From Elephas maximus indicus (lineage: Eukaryota; Chordata; Mammalia; Proboscidea; Elephantidae), in the NCBI RefSeq assembly GCF_024166365.1, contig NC_064822.1, forward strand, positions 108,310,823 through 108,374,822: a stretch of DNA of 64,000 bases, in the 5' to 3' direction. Under the pieces are notes generated by a model, which saw nothing but the letters and a program-made list of their open reading frames with translations, did no database searches and was not told the DNA's origin. The first letter of the stretch is position 1. Each line of letters opens with the position of its first letter. Shown here piece by piece: positions 38,601-47,607 of this stretch. The position numbers and the translations under genes were made by a program.

Positions 38601-41600
38601 CATTAAGGAAGTCCTGATGGGCCCCATGTCAGCCAAGCTCTCTTTTGGGGAGCAGCTCTTTAATGCAGCCTACCAGTGAAGGAACATGGGATACTATCTT
38701 TATTTCAATATTCTCTCCTCCCCGCCCCTTTTGAAGAAAGGGGCACAGACTTTGTGCAATAATATGGCAATCAAGAGCAGCCATCTCTTTGGGTCAGAGG
38801 CCTGGGGAGGCTTTACAAGAACGGTGAAGCTGCGTCAACAACGGTTACCCTTTACCTCCGCTTTCGTCAGCGCCACATCGTTTTAAGAGACCAACTCCTC
38901 CCCGGCTGCTTTTGTTGAGACATTTAGGTGTCAAATTATGGAGCAAGTTATTTTAAGCTGTGCCATAAGATTATAAACAGGCATATCAGCCCATCATAAT
39001 ATATGAATCCTATCTGGATCTTCAGTTCGAATCTGCCAGGCGCTCCTTGGAAACTCTATGGCGCAGTTCTACTCTGTCCTACAGGGTCGCTATGAATCAG
39101 AATCGACTCGACGGCACTGGGTTTGGTTTGGTTTATCTGGATCTTGTTTCAAACAAACTGTCTTTTTAGAATTTCTGACATTTATGGAACAACTGGCAAG
39201 TCAAAACTGGATACTTTATGATATTGAGGAATTATCGTTTTAAAAGTTTTATGTGTAATTACGGTATTGTCCTTATGTTTTATCAAGTCAAATTATGCAG
39301 ATGAAGTATATGAATATGCCCAGTAAAATGCTTGTGAATGGAATGACATGATGGCTGGGATTTGAGGAGAAGTGGGTAGGGGTATGGACAAAACAAAGTT
39401 CACTGTGAGTTCATAATTTTTAAAGCTGGGTGATGAGAACGTGAGGGTTCATTATATTACTCTCTCCACTTTTATAAACATTTACATTTTCTATAAGATT
39501 ATGAAATCGTCACAAACAACCTGACAGTGCAGGAAGCAGTGGGTCTTAGATCTGAGTGCCTAAGGGACCCAAGTCTATCTGTGATCCTTCCCCCATCCTG
39601 TTCCCTCCTCACACGCCCCCTCCCCCCACGCCCCCTCCCGCCATGGCCCAGCCTGTCCAGCTCCCCTCACTTGTTCTTGAAGTCCTCGAGGAGATCCTGC
39701 ACATTCCTGAGCTCTGAGTCCATCCTCCCCCGCTCGCTCTGGAGGCCGTCCAGCTGCCTCCGCAGGTTGCCCAGGTAGGACTCAAAGAGGGGCTCCAGGT
39801 TGTTCCTGGTGACACCTGTGTTCTGGCCCTGCTCCTGCAGCAGTGCCCACTTGGTCTCCAGCACCTTGTTCTGCTGCTCCAGGAAGCGCACCTGAGCCAG
39901 AGCAAGAAAGGTAAGCTAGTACCATCTCCCAGCCATGGGAGGGGCCGAGGACAGGGGCCCACCACCTCCCACCATTAACAGACCAGGACATCAAAGGGCC
40001 AGTGCAGGGCCTACACCTTGCCAAGGGGAACAAGCTTTGCTGGAAATGGCAGTGCAATCAGAGGAAAAGAACTCTAAAGAGTTAATTTACATAAAACCCT
40101 CAGCTCAGCCATTTACTAGTTGATCACAAGTCACTTCTCTCTGGGTCTTGCCTTCTCACTCTCTTGGGTAAACCGAACTAGACAAATGTTTCTACACCCT
40201 AACTCCGCATGATAATCAACTGTTAAAAATGCACATGTAGGCGGAGCCAAGATGGCGGACTAGGCAGACGCTACCTCGGATCCCTCTTACAACAAAGACA
40301 CGGAAAAACAAGTGAATCGATCACATACATAACAATCTACGAACGCTGAACAACAAACACAGATTTAGAGACGGAGAACGAACTAATACGGGGAAGCAGC
40401 GATTGTTTCCAGAGCCTGGAGCCAGCATACCAGTCAGGTACGGCACAAGCACAGAGACCTGCTCCACCCCCCTGAACTAACCCCGGGAGGGGGACTAGCC
40501 GGTTCCACGGGCGGCGTGGGACGCAGCCGTTAGGAGAAGTCCCCGGGAGGCAGTGACTGATCTTGGAGCAGAAAGAGTAGCATCCGAGCCGGGGAACTGT
40601 CCCACAGGGATTTGGACTGCACGCAGGTACGCCATAAACACGGAGAGTTGCTCCACCCCCTGAACTAACCCCGGGAAGGTGACCATCCGGGTCGCGCGGG
40701 CGGCGTGGGACGCAGCCGGTAGGAGAAGTCCCCGGGAGGCAGCGACTGGTATTGGAGCGGGGAGAACAGCGTTCCAGCCGGGACACTCGGTCGCGGCACA
40801 AGCACGGGGAGCTACTCCACCCATCTGAACTAACCCCGGGAGGGGGCCCACCTGGTTCACGGGGGCGGCACGGCCACGCGGCTGGAGGGACGAGAAGTCC
40901 CCGGGAGGCAGCGACTGATTTTGGAGTCGAGAGTGCACCGTCCCAGTAGGGGAGCCTTGACGCTGGGCGTGGGGCTGGAAGCGGAGGATCTGACCGTGAC
41001 TCCAGCGGGCCAGACCCCCCAGGGGCAATCTCCACACAGACAGCACACATAGGCGACGCGCCCGCGGGAATCTCAGATATAAGAGTCATTCCAAGCAAGA
41101 CAAGCAACTCTGGCTATATTCTGAGGTGCTACTCTCCTATCTCTCTGTTCCCTCCCCCACCCTCCCCAGGCGGCTTCATTAACATCTGAATAGCCTGAGC
41201 CAGAGGGAGAACTCTGATAGGGATCTGACTGCAGTTTTTTTTTAGCGGATTTTCTGGAAAAACTAGTTTCCCAGTGATGGCTCGGAGACAACAATCCATA
41301 TCAAACCACTTAAAGAAGCAGACAGTGACAGCTTCTCCAACCCCCCAAACAAAAGAATCAAAATCTTTCCCAAATGAAGATACAATCTTGGAATTATCAG
41401 ATACAGAATATAAAAAACTAATTTACAGAATGCTTAATGATATCACAAATGAAATTAGGATATCTGCAGAAAAAGCCAAGGAACACACTGATAAAACTGT
41501 TGAAGAACTCAAAAAGATTATTCAAGAACATACTGGAAAAATTAATAAGTTGCAAGAATCCATAGAGAGACAACATGTAGAAATCCAAAAGATTAACAAT

Positions 41601-44600
41601 AAAATAACAGAATTAGACAACACACTAGGAAGTCAGAGGAGCAGACTCGAGCAATTAGAATGCAGACTGGGACATCTGGAGGACCAGGGAATCAACACCA
41701 ACATAGCTGAAAAAAAATCAGATAAAAGAATTAAAAAAAATGAAGAAACCCTAAGAATTATGTGGGACTCTATCAAGAAGGATAACCTGCGGGTGATTGG
41801 AGTCCCAGAACAGGGAGGGGGGACAGAAAACACAGAGAAAATAGTTGAAGAACTTCTGACAGAAAACTTCCCTGACATCATGAAAGACGAAAGGATATCT
41901 ATCCAAGATGCTCATCGAACCCCATTTAAGATTGATCCAAAAAGAAAAACACCAAGACATATTATCATCAAACTCACCAAAACCAAAGATAAACAGAAAA
42001 TTTTAAAAGCAGCCAGGGAGAAAAGAAAGGTTTCCTTCAAGGGAGAATCAATAAGAATATGTTCTGACTACTCAGCAGAAACCATGCAGGCAAGAAGGGA
42101 ATGGGACGACATATACAGAACACTGAAGGAGAAGAACTGCCAACCAAGGATCATATATCCAGCAAAACTCTCTCTGAAATATGAAGGCGAAATTAAGATA
42201 TTTACAGACAAACACAAGTTTAGAGAATTTGCAAAAACCAAACCAAAGCTACAAGAAATACTAAAGGATATTGTTTGGTCAGAGAACCAATAATATCAGA
42301 TATCAGCACAACACAAGGTCACAAAACAGAACGTCCTGATATCAACTCAAATAGGGAAATCACAAAAACAAACAAATTAAGATTAATTAAAAAAAAATAC
42401 ACATAACAGGGAATCATGGAAGTCAATAGGTAAAAGATCACAATAACCAAAAAGAGGGACTAAATACAGGAGGCATTGAACTGCCATATGGAGAGTGATA
42501 CAAGGCGATATAGAACAATACAAGTTAGGTTTTTACTTAGAAAAATAGGGGTATATAATGAGGTAACCACAAAAAGGTATAACAACTCTATAACTCAAGA
42601 CAAAAACCAAGAAAAACGTAACGACTCAACTAACATAAAGTCAAACACTATGAAAGTGAGGATCTCACAATTTACTAAGAAAAACGCCTCAGCACAAAAA
42701 AGTATGTGGAAAAATGAAATTGTCAACAACACACATAAAAAGGCATCAAAATGACAGCACTAAAAACTTATTTATCTATAATTACCCTGAATGTAAATGG
42801 ACTAAATGCACCAATAAAGAGACAGAGAGTCACAGACTGGATAAAGAAACACGATCCATCTATATGCTGCCTACAAGAGACACACCTTAGACTTAGAGAC
42901 ACAAACAAACTAAAACTCAAAGGATGGAAAAAAGTATATCAAGCAAACAATAAGCAAAAAAGAAGAGGAGTAGCAATATTAATTTCTGACAAAATAGACT
43001 TTAGACTTAAATCCACCACAAAGGATAAAGAAGGACACTATATAATGATAAAAGGGACAATTGATCAGGAAGACATAACCATATTAAATATTTACGCACC
43101 CAATGACAGGGCTGCAAGATATATAAATCAAATTTTAACAGAACTGAAAAGCGAGATAGATACCTCCACAATTATAGTAGGAGACTTCAACACACCCCTT
43201 TCGGAGAAGGACAGGACATCCAGTAAGAAGCTCAACAGAGACACGGAAGATCTAATTACAACAATCAACCAACTTGACCTCATTGACTTATACAGAACAC
43301 TCCACCCAACTGCTGCAAAATATACTTTTTTTTCTAGCGCACATGGAACATTCTCTAGAATAGACCACATATTAGGTCATAAAACAAACCTTTGCAGAGT
43401 CCAAAACATCGAAATATTACAAAGCATCTTCTCAGACCACAAGGCAATAAAACTAGAGATCAATAACAGAAGAACGAGGGAAAAGAAATCAAATACTTGG
43501 AAAATGAACAATACCCTCCTGAAAAAAGACTGGGTTATAGAAGACATCAAAGAGGGAATAAGGAAATTCATAGAAAGCAACGAGAATGAAAATACTTCCT
43601 ATCAAAACCTCTGGGACACAGCAAAAGCAGTGCTCAGAGGCCAATTTATATCAATAAATGCACACATACAAAAAGAAGAAAGAGCCAAAATCAGAGAACT
43701 GTCCCTACAACTTGAACAAATAGAAAGTGAGCAACAAAAGAATCCATCAGGCACCAGAAGAAAACAAATAATAAAAATTAGAGCTGAACTAAATGAATTA
43801 GAGAACAGAAAAACAATTGAAAGAATTAACAAAGCCAAAAGCTGGTTCTTTGAAAAAATTAACAAAATTGATAAACCATTGGCTAGACTGACTAAAGAAA
43901 TACAGGAAAGGAAACAAATAACCCGAATAAGAAATGAGAAGGACCACATCACAACAGAACCAAATGAAATTAAAAGAATCATTTCAGATTATTATGAAAA
44001 ATTGTACTCTAACAAATTTGAAAACCTAGAAGAAATGGATGAATTCCTTGAAAAACACTACCTACCTAAACTAACACATTCAGAAGCAGAACAACTAAAT
44101 AGACCCATAACAAAAAAAGAGATTGAAATGGTAATCAAAAAACTCCCAACAAAAAAAAGTCCTGGCCCGGACGGCTTCACTGCAGAGTTCTACCAAATTT
44201 TCAGAGAAGAGTTAACACCACTACTACTAAAGGTATTCCAAAGCATAGAAAATGACGGAATACTACCCAACTCATTCTATGAAGCCACCATCTCCCTGAT
44301 ACCAAAACCAGGTAAAGACATTACAAAAAAAGAAAATTATAGACCTATATCCCTCATGAACATTGATGCAAAAATCCTCAACAAAATTCTAGCCAATAGA
44401 ATCCAACAACACATCAAAAAAATAATTCACCCTGATCAAGTGGGATTTATACCAGGTATGCAAGGCTGGTTTAATATCAGAAAAACCATTAATGTAATCC
44501 ATCACATAAATAAAACAAAAGACAAAAACCACATGATCTTATCAATTGATGCAGAAAAGGCATTTGACAAAGTCCAACACCCATTTATGATAAAAACTCT

Positions 44601-47558
44601 TACCAAAATAGGAATTGAAGGAAAATTCCTCAACATAATAAAGGGCATCTATGCAAAGCCAACAGCCAATATCACTCTAAATGGAGAGAACCTGAAAGCA
44701 TTTCCCTTGAGAACGGGAACCAGACAAGGATGCCCTTTATCACCGCTCTTATTCAACATCGTGTTGGAAGTCTTAGCCAGGGCAATCAGGCTAGACAAAG
44801 AAATAAAAGGTATCCGGATTGGCAAGGAAGAAGTAAAGTTATCACTATTTGCAGATGACATGATTATATACACAGAAAACCCTAAGGAATCCTCCAGAAA
44901 ACTACTGAAACTAATAGAAGAGTTTGGCAGAGTCTCAGGTTATAAAATAAACATACGAAAATCACTTGGATTCCTCTACATCAACAAAAAGAACACCGAA
45001 GAGGAAATAACCAAATCAATACCATTCACGGTAGCCCCCAAGAAGATAAGATACTTAGGAATAAATCTTACCAAGGATGTAAAAGACCTATACAAAGAAA
45101 ACTACAAAGCTCTACTACAAGAAATTCAAAAGGACATACTTAAGTGGAAAAACATACCTTGCTCATGGATAGGAAGACTTAACATAGTAAAAATGTCTAT
45201 TCTACCAAAAGCCATCTATACATTTAACGCACTTCCGATCCAAATTCCAATGTCATATTTTAAGGGGATAGAGAAACAAATCACCAATTTCATATGGAAG
45301 GGAAAGAAGCCCCGGATAAGCAAAGCACTACTGAAAAAGAAGAAGAAAGTGGGAGGCCTCACCTTACCTGACTTCAGAACCTATTATACAGCCACAGTAG
45401 TCAAAACAGCCTGGTATTGGTACAACAACAGACACATAGACCAATGGAACAGAATTGAGAACCCAGACATAGATCCATCCACGTATGAGCAGCTGATATT
45501 TGACAAAGGACCAGTGTCAATTAACTGGGGAAAAGACAGCCTTTTTAACAAATGGTGCTGGCATAACTGGATATCCATTTGCAAAAAAATGAAACAGGAC
45601 CCATACCTCACACCATGCACAAAAACTAACTCCAAGTGGATCAAAGACCTAAACATAAAGACTAAAACGATAAAGATCATGGAAGAAAAAATTGGGACAA
45701 CCCTAGGAGCCCTAATACAAGGTATAAACAGAATACAAAACATTACCAAAAATGATGAAGAGAAACCCGATAATTGGGAGCTCCTAAAAATCAAACACCT
45801 ATGCTCATCTAAAGACTTCACCAAAAGAGTAAAAAGACCACCTACAGATTGGGAAAGAATTTTCAGCTATGACATCTCCGACCAGCGCCTGATCTCTAAA
45901 ATCTACATGATTCTATCAAAACTCAACCACAAAAAGACAAACAACCCAATCAAGAAGTGGGCAAAGGATATGAACACACATTTCTCTAAAGAAGATATTC
46001 AGGCAGCCAACAGATACATGAGAAAATGCTCTCGATCATTAGCCATTAGAGAAATGCAAATTAAAACTACGATGAGATTCCATCTCACACCAACAAGGCT
46101 GGCATTAATCCAAAAAACACAAAATAATAAATGTTGGAGAGGCTGCGGAGAGATTGGAACTCTCATACACTGCTGGTGGGAATGTAAAATGGTACAACCA
46201 CTTTGGAAATCTATCTGGCGTTATCTTAAACAGTTAGAAATAGAACTACCATACAACCCAGAAATCCCACTCCTCGGAATATACCCTAGAGATACAAGAG
46301 CCTTCATACAAACAGATATATGCACACCCATGTTTATTGCAGCTCTGTTTACAATAGCAAAAAGTTGGAAGCAACCAAGGTGTCCATCAACGGATGAATG
46401 GGTAAATAAATTGTGGTATATTCACACAATGGAATACTACGCATCGATAAAGAACAGTGACGAATCTCTGAAACATTTCATAACATGGAGGAACCTGGAA
46501 GGCATTATGCTGAGCGAAATGAGTCAGAGGCAAAAGGACAAATATTGTATAAGACCACTATTATAAGATCTTGAGAAATAGTAAACCTGAGAAGAACACA
46601 TACTTTTGTGGTTACGAGGGGGGGAGGGAGGGAGGGTGGGAGAGGGTTTTTTTATTGATTAATCAGTAGATAAGAACTGCTTTAGGTGAAGGGAAAGACA
46701 ACACTCAATACATGGAAGGTCAGCTCAATTGGACTGGACCAAAAGCAAAGAAGTTTCCGGGATAAAATGAATGCTTCAAAGCTCAGCGGAGCAAGCGCGG
46801 GGGTCTGGGGAACATGGTTTGCGGGGACTTCTAAGTCAATTGGCAAAATAATTCTATTATGAAATCATTCTGCATCCCACTTTGAAATGTGGCGTCTGGG
46901 GTCTTAAATGCTAACAAGCAGCCATCTAAGATGCAGCAATTGGTCTCAACCCACCTGGAGCAAAGGAAAATGAAGAACACCAAGCCCACATGACAACTAA
47001 GAGCCCAAGAGACAGAAAGGGCCACATGAACAAGAGACCTACATCATCCTGAGACCAGAAGAACTAGTTGGTGCCCGGCCACAATCGATGACTGCCCTGA
47101 CAGGGAGCTCAGCAGAGGACCCCTGAGGGAGCAGGAGAGCAGTGGGATGCAGACCCCAAATTCTCATAAGAAGACCAAACTTAATGGTCTGACTGAGACT
47201 GGAGGAATCCCGGCGGCCATGCTCTCCAGACCTTCTGTTGACACAGGACAGGAACCATCCCTGAAGACAACTCATCAGACATGAAAGGGACTGGTCAGCG
47301 GGTGGGAGAGAGACGCTGATGAAGAGTGAGCTAATTATATCAGGTGTACACTTGAGATTGTGTTGGCAACTCTTGTCTGGAGGGGGGATGGGAGGATAGA
47401 GAGAGAGGGAAGCCGGCAAAATTGTCAAGAAAGGAGAGACTGAAAGGGCTGACTCAAGACGGGGAGAGTAAGTGGGAGTAGGGAGTGAGATGTATGTAAA
47501 CTTATATGTGACAGACTGATTGGATTTGTAAACGTTCACTTGAAGCTTAATAAAAGTT

Positions 47559-47607
<49 letters not shown>

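Larger units (their letters stand above)
40240..47600 (+). mobile_element. Full-length L1 LINE with both ORFs open
   Basis: A 7.3-kb element in KRT79 intron 1, antisense to the gene: 5' UTR 40240-41276, ORF1 41277-42293, spacer 42294-42750, ORF2 42751-46566, 3' UTR 46567-47562, poly-A tail to 47600. A perfect 15-bp target-site duplication 'aaaaatgcacatgta' (40225-40239, and at the end of the tail to 47610) brackets it. A complete 5' end, open frames, perfect duplication and a nearly pure A-tail all indicate a recent insertion. Antisense placement is the orientation usually tolerated in introns. Confidence 0.97.

Noticed and set aside
40337-41107. 256-codon minus-strand open frame in the L1 5' UTR
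   Set aside because: Complement of GC-rich tandem units; no domain. Retained only as evidence for the repeat structure.
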